Assembly (NCBI GenBank): GCA_965644295.1 | Contig: CBFFRP010000142.1 | Coordinates: 1 to 29,829, forward strand | Direction: 5' to 3' | DNA: 29,829 bases | Source of the DNA: Paraphysomonas bandaiensis | Lineage: Eukaryota > Chrysophyceae | Shown: one piece after another, positions 11,801 through 20,198 of the stretch | Layout of the letters: each line of letters opens with the position of its first letter | How positions within the stretch are numbered: position 1 is the first letter of the stretch | Translations under genes and position numbers: made by a program | Notes under the pieces: generated by a model | Databases searched by the model: none | The model's input: only the letters and a program-made list of their open reading frames with translations | Told to the model about the DNA's origin: nothing

Positions 11801-13410
11801 TTGTTCAGTTGCAGAACTTCTTGCTTCTGCAGCTGTTATGCGAAGGACACGTAACTCCTCCTCCTGATTGATACACTTTTCGCGGAATCGACAGACCTCC
11901 TTTTCATACTGCTGTGATTGTAGTTCCATGTTTTGTCTTACATCTTCGAGAAGTGCAGTCAACCGCTTGCACTCCAATACTTGCTCCTGCCACTTGCTGT
12001 CTACTCTGTTGTAATTCGACTACGATTACGAATTACCGTCGAATTCATACCCGTTAAAAAATTTCCTACCTGCAGAGACTCAAGTTCATCAAGGGCTGAT
12101 TGGCAACGTAGTTCTTTTTTATCCTTCTGCTCCCTTTCAGCAAGGATCTGCATACGTTTTTAAAATATGAAAATTCATACAGAACATAACTCACTTCGGT
12201 CTTCGCTTCCTGTAGAGCAATTTCAGCAGTCACTGCTCTCGTTTCAGTATCTGCAACTGACTTTTCCAACCTGGCACGCTCAAGCGCCCAGGACGTCCTC
12301 TCGTCATGTAGCTCCTGCTTCAGGATGTCCACTGTGTTCTTCAGCTCTCTCGTCTCTTGTCTTGCAGTCATAGCCGCTCGTTGCCTTTCGCACCTCTCGC
12401 GCTCCACAGAAGATGCCTTGGTTTGCTGCGCACGGCGTGCCTCAGTCTTAAGCTCCCGGACGTTTTTCTGCAACACAAGCAATTGTGCCTCAGCCTCATT
12501 TAGTCTTCCCTGTATATCAGTGCGCAGAGCTTTCTCGTTTTCTACATGGGATTTCGCCTGGATATAAAATGAGTGAGAAAATTTAGTACGAGAGGGATAT
12601 GATCGAGTGAGATACCTGCATCAACTGTGTCCTAAGTGACGATAGATCGCGCGAATGCTGAGAGAGAAGGGCTTTTTTTGTCACACCGTCTTTCTGTTTC
12701 TCAGCTCGCAAATGTCCTACCATTCGATCTGATGAGGCAAGGGATTCTTCGAGACGATATATAATGTCCTGTCATCAGATATGAGTAGTTTTCTTCGGAA
12801 ACACAACCAACACACATGCAACGCAGCAACTTCCACAGGTAGAGGCTGGGGCCGAGATAGGGTTTGGGCAGGCTGGGACTTAGACCGCCTTGAACTAATC
12901 ATACTTTCTTTTTTGTATTCCGTCCTACCACGGTCACTCTGAACGCCTTTCGAGCTAAACTTCCTACAAATTATAATCAGGACAGTCAGTAATCTATGGA
13001 TAGAGCAAACCTGGAAATAACTTCCCAAAGGTCTACAAGAGCCTTTTCGATTGACTTCTGCTCCATCACCGAAGCACGATAAAATATTGGATCTATTGAC
13101 GAGGAAAGCTTTGGAAAGGCGTTAGACACATGCAGTGAGCAACGATATCAAGATACCTTTAGCATTGCATTCGAGATGTCGTCACCAGAAAGTGCATGCC
13201 CCTCCGGAAGCTGATAATATATAAATAAACATAGTTGCAACAAAATCAACTCACCATAGTTTTTAAACAATCCCTTAATCCGGGCGATGACAACCCATAC
13301 GGCAACAGCCTGTTCCACGTCTCACGTATTTCGCTTCTAGTTTTGACATTGGAAATGACATCCAATGCGTGTTCAAGTCTCTTTGAAGAGTTGGAGTCGG
13401 TCTTCAGCAT
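5848..13410 (-). CDS. Giant coiled-coil protein with tandemly amplified EF-hand exons, 14 exons, about 2,305 aa
   Basis: Exons (minus): 13410-13255, 13210-13157, 13108-13011, 12963-12816, 12768-12616, 12557-12195, 12147-12070, 12019-10202, 10150-9419, 9367-8636, 8584-7853, 7801-6800, 6749-6472, 6421-5848. Introns are 44-58 nt, GT-AG, and all junctions keep frame; exon 4 could instead end at 12837 (68-nt intron). An in-frame TAG upstream supports the ATG. Residues ~190-350 and 351-600 are charged heptad-like coiled coil. Four EF-hand pairs follow: loop DRNSDGEITMME (starting near 932, 1176, 1420, 1664) and loop DYDNSGTINKNK (982, 1226, 1470, 1714), separated by Ser/Arg-rich linkers. Residues ~1880-2120 are again coiled coil. 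The first EF loop has canonical ligands; the second has Lys at position 12, so binding is probably weak. Function is unknown: a calcium-responsive scaffold, perhaps centrosomal or ciliary, is inference only. No family was recognised end to end. Confidence 0.85.
7291..10597 (-). repeat. 783-bp tandem exon-intron array, about 4.2 copies
   Basis: Sequence from 7291 repeats with a period of 783 bp to about 10597. Each full unit holds 732 nt of coding exon (244 codons) plus one 51-nt intron in phase 0, so adding or removing a unit keeps frame both before and after splicing. Copies look nearly identical; I found only four variable sites by eye (equivalents of 7396, 7484, 7706 and 7754). In the most 5' partial copy, homology stops near 10597 and briefly resumes near 10626 (CCAACATTGGAAG) after about 30 unrelated bases, marking the junction with unique exon-8 sequence. 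Confidence 0.97.
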
Positions 13411-13735
13411 GATCGGCTCTGTGTAAGTAACTATAAACTAAGTTTGCATGTTAGTCGATTAGCGTTTATTTCTCACAAGCAAGACATATCCGCACAACAC
13501 GCTGTATGAATGACTGAAGCGAAAAGAAGTATATGGCAGAGATGTTATATGTGTCTGGCTTCTAACTGCTACGTGCTGTGCATATATGATACATATTCAT
13601 AGCACTGCACATACACCTCAAACACATACACATACATACATACATACATAGACATCAACTGTACAATCAATACAAAAATAAATCTTAACTGCTACCTGAT
13701 CCCTCAAACTGTATACGATGGTATACCGTGTATAT
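13411..13735. other. Divergent intergenic region between the EF-hand gene and NDUFV1, unique part
   Basis: No gene. It holds the presumed promoter of the minus-strand EF-hand gene. A short (CATA)n run at 13631-13650 is complementary to the long (TATG)n array that starts just after 13740, so the two could pair. A paired GTATAC element at 13709-13728 is listed separately. Confidence 0.5.
13709..13728. promoter_or_regulatory. Paired GTATAC element (copy A)
   Basis: Two GTATAC hexamers at 13711 and 13721, exactly 10 bp apart, within a 20-bp word that matches 23932-23951 at 18 of 20 positions. The second hexamer sits in the palindrome GGTATACC. Both copies lie in intergenic DNA between divergent genes, one partner being a large coiled-coil gene. 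The binding factor is unknown; a regulatory role is inferred. Confidence 0.4.
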
Positions 13736-13740
13736 GGACA

Positions 13741-14352
13741 TATGCATGTATGTATGTATGTATGCATGTATGTATGTAGGTAGGTAGGTAGGTAGGTAGG
13801 TAGGTAGGTAGGTAGGTACGTATGTATGTATGTATGTATGTATGTATGTATGTATGTATGTATGTATGTATGTATGTATGTATGTATGTATGTATGTATG
13901 TATGTATGTATGTATGTATGTATGTATGTATGTATGTATGTATGTATGTATGTATGTATGTATGTATGTATGTATGTATGTATGTATGTATGTATGTATG
14001 TATGTATGTATGTATGTATGTATGTATGTATGTATGTATGTATGTATGTATGTATGTATGTATGTATGTATGTATGTATGTATGTATGTATGTATGTATG
14101 TATGTATTTATGTATGTATGTAGGTAGGTAGGTAGGTAGGTAGGTAGGTAGGTAGGTAGGTAGGTATGTATGTACGTATGTATGTATGTATGTATGTATG
14201 TATGTATGTATGTATGTATGTATGTATGTATGTATGTATGTATGTATGTATGTATGTATGTATGTATGTATGTATGTATGTATGTATGTATGTATGTATG
14301 TATGTATGTATGTATGTATGTATGTATGTATGTATGTATGTATGTATGTATG
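13741..14352. repeat. Tetranucleotide array (TATG)n with two (TAGG)n blocks
   Basis: About 610 bp. Order on the plus strand: a short TATG/TGCATG lead, (TAGG)10 at 13777-13816, TACG, about 75 TATG units with one TATT variant (near 14105), (TAGG)11 at 14121-14164, two TATG, TACG, then about 44 TATG units to 14352. The TAGG-TACG-TATG succession occurs twice, suggesting the array grew by duplicating a composite module as well as by slippage. It ends 65 bp before the NDUFV1 ATG. Long open frames through it are artefacts of the 4-bp period. Confidence 0.98.
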
Positions 14353-14417
14353 CAGGATGGCCTGTGAGTCTTCGGTGCTGTCAGTCAGTAGTATATTAAA
14401 CCATATACACGTGCACA

Positions 14418-15934
14418 ATGCGCAGAATTTCAGGCGTTAGGGGCGCGGTACGGTTTTTGTCCACCTCATCAACAGCGGAGCCTGCTCTTACTCAGGTGTA
14501 TGGTGGGTTGAAGGATCAGGATCGTATATTCACTAACCTCTATGGGGAGAAGGTGCTATTGTGTGTTGTCTCTCCGATCCCCCTCATCTGTCTCTCTGTC
14601 TGTGTCTGCAGGATTGGCGTTTGAAGGCTGCGATGAAACGCGGAGATTGGTACCGAACTAAAGACTTGATGTGCATGGGACCGGATTGGCTAGTACAAGA
14701 GGTCAAGGACTCCGGCCTGAGGGGTCGTGGAGGTGCAGGCTTTCCGTCTGGGCTTAAGTGGTCATTCATGCCGAAAGCATCTGACGGTCGTCCCTCTTTC
14801 TTGGTTGTAAACGCTGACGAATCCGAGCCTGGAACTTGCAAAGACAGAGAGATCATGCGCAAGGATCCCCATAAGCTCATCGAGGGCTGCCTACTTGCCG
14901 GGTTCGCTATGCGTGCACGTGCAGGCTACATATACATTAGAGGTGAATACTTTAACGAGGCGGTGGTTTTACAGGAGGCAATCCATGAGGCCTATCAGGC
15001 AGGATTCCTTGGCAAGAACGCATGCGGGTCAGGTTATGATTATGACTTGTATCTGCACCGCGGGGCCGGTGCATACATTTGTGGGGAAGAAACAGCACTT
15101 ATTGAGAGCCTTGAGGGTAAACAGGGTAAGCCCAGACTCAAGCCACCATTTCCTGCCAATATAGGGCTCTTTGGATGTCCGAGTACAGTCACCAACGTTG
15201 AGACTATTGCTGTTACACCAACAATATTTCGGCGAGGTGGATCTTGGTTTGCTGGATTCGGGCGTCCCAATAATAGGGGAACGAAACTGTTTGCGATATC
15301 CGGACACGTGAACAACCCTATTGTGGTGGAAGATGAGATGTCCATCACTCTACGAGACTTATTGGAGAGGCACTGTGGCGGTGTCAGGGGTGGATGGAAT
15401 AACCTCCAAGCTGTTATACCTGGTGGATCATCCGTCCCAGTGCTGGATGAGGCTGACTGCCAGAATGTGATGATGGACTTTGATGACCTGCGTGCGAAGG
15501 GTTCAGGTCTCGGAACTGCAGCTGTGACTGTGTTTGACAAGTCTGTGGATATGATCGCGGCTATCCGCAGACTTTCTCATTTTTATAGTCACGAGTCATG
15601 TGGGCAGTGTACCCCATGTCGCGAAGGTACGCCTTGGATGGAGGCAATTATGGAGAAACTCGAGGATGGGACTGCTGACAAACGCGAGGTGCCTATGCTT
15701 GAGGAAATATCTCGCGGTATCGAAGGGCATACAATATGCGCCCTAGGAGACGCAGCGGCCTGGCCCGTGCAAGGTCTCATTAGACGCTTCAAACACGTCA
15801 TTGATGATCGTATTGAAAATGCGAGCAGCTATGACCCTAGCCGGTATTTTCAATCGTCGTGGTCCGGGACGACTTTTTCAAATAACGAGTGGTCTAAGAA
15901 GCATGGGGGCGGCAAGGTTTATGGCTGCAACTAA
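14418..15934 (+). CDS. NDUFV1: NADH:ubiquinone oxidoreductase 51 kDa subunit, mitochondrial (complex I flavoprotein 1)
   Basis: Entry site of electrons into respiratory complex I: oxidises NADH with FMN and passes electrons to Fe-S cluster N3, in the matrix arm. Two exons, 14418-14552 and 14612-15934, joined through a 59-nt GT-AG intron with a strong pyrimidine tract, give 485 residues. Residues 1-20 ([20 protein letters not shown]) are Arg/Ser-rich without acids, a typical mitochondrial presequence. The FMN/NADH site is [13 protein letters not shown] (83-95) with ADESEPGT near 113-120 and [19 protein letters not shown] near 196-214. The 4Fe-4S ligands are Cys375, 378 and 381 in [12 protein letters not shown] and Cys421 in [13 protein letters not shown]. 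Slightly longer than animal homologues because of the C-terminal tail. Complete and intact. Divergent from the EF-hand gene, with a large microsatellite just upstream. Confidence 0.97.
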
Positions 15935-16410
15935 AATACTTCCTAACGCGGCTCTTTTATACCTATTCTGAGACTAATGCCTTAAAATGTAATTATGTTT
16001 TTGCAAGTAGTACGCCTTTAGCAAGCTTGCTCGAACTAAATAATTCAAAACTAGTATAACAAAAAAAGTTACGTCTGTACTCCAACCCTATGAATAAGTA
16101 TGCTCTATAGACGGTGAATTTATTTACTAGCTACTACGTTCTACGTTTAGTGTGCGTTATTTATTGGCATCTCTAACTCTTACGAGCACACAGTGTCATG
16201 TAAGTCGTAAGAATAGAAGAGTTGGTCAGATAAGCTTGTTGTACTAGAGTTGAAGACTTGCTTACATGATAATTAATCACGAAATCCACGTTTATATTAT
16301 ATATGTATGTGTTGGTTGTTGGACATGAACGACTTATTGTGATGAAGACTGACGGAGCAATGGGACAACTCGCGACGAATAACGTGTGAAGATTTGTTTC
16401 TGTATTAAGT
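15935..16410. other. NDUFV1 3' flank, no gene recognised
   Basis: AT-rich, presumed 3' UTR and spacer. No canonical AATAAA was seen close to the stop. The minus-strand frame at 16173-16460 overlaps the dispersed repeat and is not supported as a gene. Confidence 0.45.
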
Positions 16411-16745
16411 TTGGGAGATAAGTACCGGAGATATATCTCCGGGAAACTAACGTGAGCCACATATATATAATATAGTCAGCAGATATTGTTCTGCCCACTC
16501 ATAGCCAAATGCTTGTGTGGTACAAAGGACACTAATAAGTATCACTTGTTTAGACATCTTTGGGCCCTGACAAATAAACAGACATCCGGGAGTGGGCCCA
16601 CCTCAAGGGCATTCGGGGTATAGGGCTGCCTACTGAAGTCACGCATCAGTGCTGTTCATTTAAGGACAGAGAGCGAAAGTGGTTGTACCTTGGTGCTTGC
16701 GGTGACACACAAGCAGCTTTCGTAGCGCAAAATAAGTAGGATATC
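16411..16745. repeat. Dispersed repeat family, copy 1 (longest)
   Basis: Shares ordered blocks with 25950-26212 and 27138-27362: GGGAAACTAACGTGAGCCAC, TAGTCAGCAGATATTGTTCT, AATAAGT-TCACTT, TTTGGGCC, a GGGCCCACC block, and GG-CCGCCTA-TGAAGTCA. After this it keeps about 70 bp absent from copy 2, then GTAGCG...AAATA-GTAGGATA, which copy 2 also has. It contains a perfect 18-bp palindrome at 16425-16442. The B-box-like end seen in the other copies is diverged here. No coding capacity. Confidence 0.8.
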
Positions 16746-17580
16746 AGAGTTAAGCACTACTGAGTTAAATTGTTTTTGCTACAATATTGGTGTCATTTTA
16801 TTTAGGACACAAATACCACTTACAATGTGTCCCAGAGTTTACATAATGCACTCAAATTAGCGATATCGCGTTGAGAATACACAATCATTCCGTTATAGGT
16901 TGGGGAAAAAAAGCCATTTCGAAGATCACGAAATCGATGATTTTATATACAGCTATGGTAAGGTCGAGCAATAACTATAACTATAAATTAATAGTATGAA
17001 TGATATTATTTATAACATTTTTTACTACTTTCTGACATAATTTATATATTATATATATATCACTTCCGTTTTACAGCAATAAAAGTCACTGACTACACAT
17101 ATAATATTTACTATACTGTATAATTTAAGCTATTCCGTCAAACATAAAAGTATTTTTTGTACGACACCCCAGTACTACTACGTCGACCTCTCAGATAAAA
17201 ATTACAGTAAACTAATAATTCAATACTTAGATATATAAAACATGGTCAAATCGCTTTACCAGATTTAGAAATTACATGGACTTATATTTATATACATACA
17301 TGAAATTAACCCTACAGTTATAAGAAGCTCTCGGTATATCGCAACATATATTAATTGTGAGCTACATACACATGCATGCGTTTGCTGCAAATTAACGACA
17401 AATCTTGAGCATATATAAATTTCACCAAATCTTATAGTTCATTACAGTACACCATCTAGTTCTCATTATTGCTTGCGCATGTAACAGAAAAGCAATAACT
17501 GTACCCCAATGAATGAACTGATTATTACTCAACAGCCCAATAGTACTCCAGCTACACACTCTACTACTCTAGTCTCTAGT
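16746..17580. other. AT-rich intergenic DNA, nothing recognised
   Basis: Very AT-rich with TATATA runs (for example near 17040-17065). No gene, RNA or repeat structure that I can support. Confidence 0.5.
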
Positions 17581-17583
17581 ACC

Positions 17584-17850
17584 ACTACTTATTACCTGAC
17601 ACTAGCCGGGAGTCTCTGGAGCTTAAAGCCATTTCTGATGCAATTCTCTTTTTACCACGACTGAGAGCATTGCTCAGTAAGTCGAGCATATCCACTACCT
17701 CACCTGCATGGTCTTCTTTTTCCATTTCAAACACGGTTTCATGCCGTAAATCAGCACATGAATCAACGACGTACTCGGACTGAACTTTCACTGCGCATTT
17801 CAAATGCTTTTCTCCCCTCCAATCTAATAGGCATTCTGCTTGCTTGCGTC
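17584..17850 (-). pseudogene. Unrecognised coding-like fragment
   Basis: On the minus strand a continuous frame from about 17850 reads ECLLDWRGEKHLKCAVKVQ, continues through VVDSCADLRHETVFEMEKED and DMLDLLSNALSRGKKRIASE, and runs to LVSG, where TCAG|GTAATAAG could be a splice donor. The amphipathic, charged composition is more protein-like than the surrounding frames, but the frame upstream is broken by stops, no start or next exon is evident, and I recognise no family. It could be an exon of a decayed gene or a transposon remnant. Confidence 0.25.
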
Positions 17851-18040
17851 GTCTTCAATAACCTCGAGACATACACTCTCCGCATTTCAACATGTCACGG
17901 GAACCCACTTGTCACGCTCATTTTGTCGATAATGAGGCATAAACCTTTACAATAGCTCTCCCGCATAGTAATGAAGCTTGCAATACGAACTCACAGTTAA
18001 TAATGGCACGATTCACTGTGTCTTCGCTCTCTCAAATTCC

Positions 18041-18211
18041 TTCTGTGGGAATAAGTCGATCCAGCGGAATATGTCGATCCAGCAAAAAAATCGACCTTTT
18101 TTCGTTATTTCTCTGAAATATATTCGTCAAAAAACAACATGCATCAAAAAAGCCTGGATTTTTTTTCTGGATCGGCATATTCTGCTGGATCTTATATTCC
18201 CACACACAGAA
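18041..18211. repeat. Foldback element: imperfect inverted repeat with arms of about 55 bp
   Basis: Left arm 18041-18093 and right arm 18154-18211 are near-complementary: TTCTGTG..GGGAATA, GATCCAGC-GAATATG-CGATCCAG and an A-rich run followed by GTCGA or CAGGC. The spacer is about 60 bp. One arm also repeats CGATCCAGC twice. The arms differ by a few substitutions and small indels. The structure fits a MITE-like or foldback element; no target-site duplication was verified. Confidence 0.7.
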
Positions 18212-18299
18212 TTGTTGCCTTATTGGAATTCCAAGAAATCACTATCTAAGTGCGTGGCATTCGCTACTATCTAATTGAAGTTGCGGTTTCTGCAGCACG

Positions 18300-18895
18300 A
18301 CATCAAGATTTCAGCTGGATGATGGTATCTTGTTCCCTCAAACCATCCCTATCTGCTCCTTGGAGTTCCAAAACGCTGTTCATATACCAGTGCCTGCCAG
18401 TACTTCAATGTTCTGTTCGACGTCATACTTTAGTCAGCCGCATTTGCGATTACTACACAATCACAACTTCACTGCAATCAAGTCAGAGTTATCATCACGA
18501 CTAAGATTCGTGTCCTCACAGTGAGTGTTGCCTGGAGTGACACTTCTTTATTGGCATGCTCCATTTCTGATTGGCTTCTGCGGTATATTTTTTTGGACAA
18601 GACGATGAAAAACGACGCTTTTGTTCTCGTTAGCGCGAAGGGCATCCCAGTAGAGCTCATAGAACTCCCATCCATACACTCGTATCCAGAATGTACTCCA
18701 GAGCGCAAGTAAAACTCCCTTGCCTGACAATCCTGGAGTTTTACTTGCGCTCTGGAGCTTGAGGAAGATTTTACTCCCTTGCCTGACGATCCTGCAGAGT
18801 GTTCGATCATGGAAGACCGCAGTCCTGATCCCTTCTATCAGACATTGCATGCTCTTACTTGTCCAGATACACTGGATGAAATGATTCGTTACTAA
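18300..18895 (+). pseudogene. Decayed coding-like region, unrecognised
   Basis: Protein-like segments in shifting frames: 18521-18712 reads KTMKNDAFVLVSAKGIPVEL and then LPSIHSYPECTPERK; after a hairpin, 18756-18893 reads ELEEDFTPLPDDPAECSIME and ALTCPDTLDEMIRY before a stop. The composition and Pro-rich joints look like former coding sequence, perhaps of a mobile element, but I cannot assign a family. The interrupted frames and the hairpin in the middle argue against a functional gene. Confidence 0.25.
18696..18757. repeat. Perfect 23-bp inverted repeat with 16-nt loop
   Basis: CTCCAGAGCGCAAGTAAAAC (18696-18715) plus TCC is exactly mirrored by its reverse complement at 18735-18757. The loop sequence CTTGCCTGACAATCCT recurs almost exactly as a direct repeat at 18778-18793. 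The combined inverted-plus-direct arrangement suggests a local duplication-inversion event. It is not followed by a T-run and is not placed at the end of a known gene. Confidence 0.9.
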
Positions 18896-19151
18896 TATTC
18901 GCCGCAAGAGAATGAATACTTTAAACGAGCAGCAGCATGTGGCAGCTCAAACAGCCGAACTGGAGACATCACGGTATCATGATCAGCTCACTGAAACCTA
19001 TTCATTTCCGTCGGCTGACTTAGCACTTCTTCCTGCATCGTTTGTTTCTACTTAGTAAATTTTTTGCTATCTGTTCCTTAGTCTTAGTTTGTTCCATTTT
19101 TACCATTAACTAACATTCGATACAACGTAACACTTACATAACCTTTCGACA
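18896..19151. other. Intergenic DNA, nothing recognised
   Basis: No supported gene. The words TTAGTAAC and ACACTTA recur from 19080 onward and lead into the 73-bp tandem duplication. Confidence 0.4.
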
Positions 19152-19297
19152 CTTAGTAACACTTACTTCTATTCACAATTAGCAACAACTTAGTAACACT
19201 ATATAGTATACATTATACCCAGAGCTTAGTAACACTTACTTCTATTCACAATTAGCAACAACTTAGTAACACTATATAGTATACATTATACCCAGAG
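19152..19297. repeat. 73-bp exact tandem duplication
   Basis: Positions 19152-19224 and 19225-19297 are identical over 73 bp, beginning CTTAGTAACACTTACTTC and ending CATTATACCCAGAG. Each unit contains two internal TTAGTAACACT words. The lack of differences implies a recent event. Noncoding. Confidence 0.95.
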
Positions 19298-20198
19298 GGC
19301 ATACCATTACAACTTTACATTCGAAGAAAAATGTTGTACTTTCTAACAACAATATCATGGAATATTTTTGCCGATCTACCAATTAATATATTGCAATATA
19401 TATTGTTACCGAACCCTGATATTTTGTCGTAAAAAGAATAGCTTACGCTTATAATATAACGGAAAAGCTTGAACTGTATATATATATGTTGTGATTGTCG
19501 GTGACTTAGTGTTGCCTGAGAACTTAGATCAGTATACGACACACTCTATCAACTATCAAGAAGTGTAGCCTACTAGATACAGTGAAGTCGCTATATCCTG
19601 TAGAGATATTTCACCACACCACATTCACATTTAGAGTCGGAGTAATACCAATACCTGGTGAATTTATTTCGCAAGGATTCATATCTCAGTTCTCAGTAGA
19701 GAGGTTAAAGATAAAAATATAGGATAAACTCACAATAGCAGTTATTATTAAAATAATTAATTATTTAATACGTTACAAGCTGCCCATTCGCCCCTCTTCT
19801 GTCATATAGCTGCAGCTGCCTCGCTTGAGATTGCAAACGCTTCAACCGAATAGTAGCCTGAGTTTCGATGCATACACATATATCTCTAAAACGCTATGTT
19901 TATATGTAGTCCGTCACCCACCCACATTCCAGCCTACCATTTCCTTCAAAAAGAATACGTTAGCTGCTCGTAATAATGTAAACCAGGTAAGGGATTGCTT
20001 GGTGCTGCGCACAAGGAATACGTCGGGACTCTAGTGATCGTGTATTAGTGCTTGTTCAAGCCACAGCAACCACACTAGGGTGGAAATGTGGCAATGTCTC
20101 ATATACATCACTGAACAGGTCAACCCAATAAAATATAATAAAGATAACAACACAACAGGAATATTACTACATCACAACTATATCACATAGAAAGCGCT
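19298..20198. other. AT-rich intergenic DNA and OFD1 3' flank
   Basis: No supported gene. It contains AT-rich words such as TTGCAATATATATTG near 19390. The part closest to 20198 is the presumed 3' UTR of the minus-strand OFD1 gene. No canonical poly(A) hexamer was clear on that strand. Confidence 0.45.

Noticed and set aside
13777-14164. TAGG blocks as telomeric or G-quadruplex sequence
   Set aside because: The unit has only two Gs in a row and is embedded in TATG repeats; it does not match a known telomere unit and lies internally.
13618-14440. Long open frames on both strands through the tetranucleotide array (Met-Tyr-Val-Cys and Tyr-Ile-His-Thr repeats)
   Set aside because: A 4-bp unit without stop words stays open in all frames; this is a periodicity artefact, not a gene.
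15040-15540. Minus-strand frame of 166 codons inside NDUFV1
   Set aside because: Antisense to a strongly conserved coding exon; no recognisable product.
16750-16770. Word resembling part of a 5S rRNA (GAGTTAAGCAC)
   Set aside because: Only a short match, with no surrounding 5S structure.
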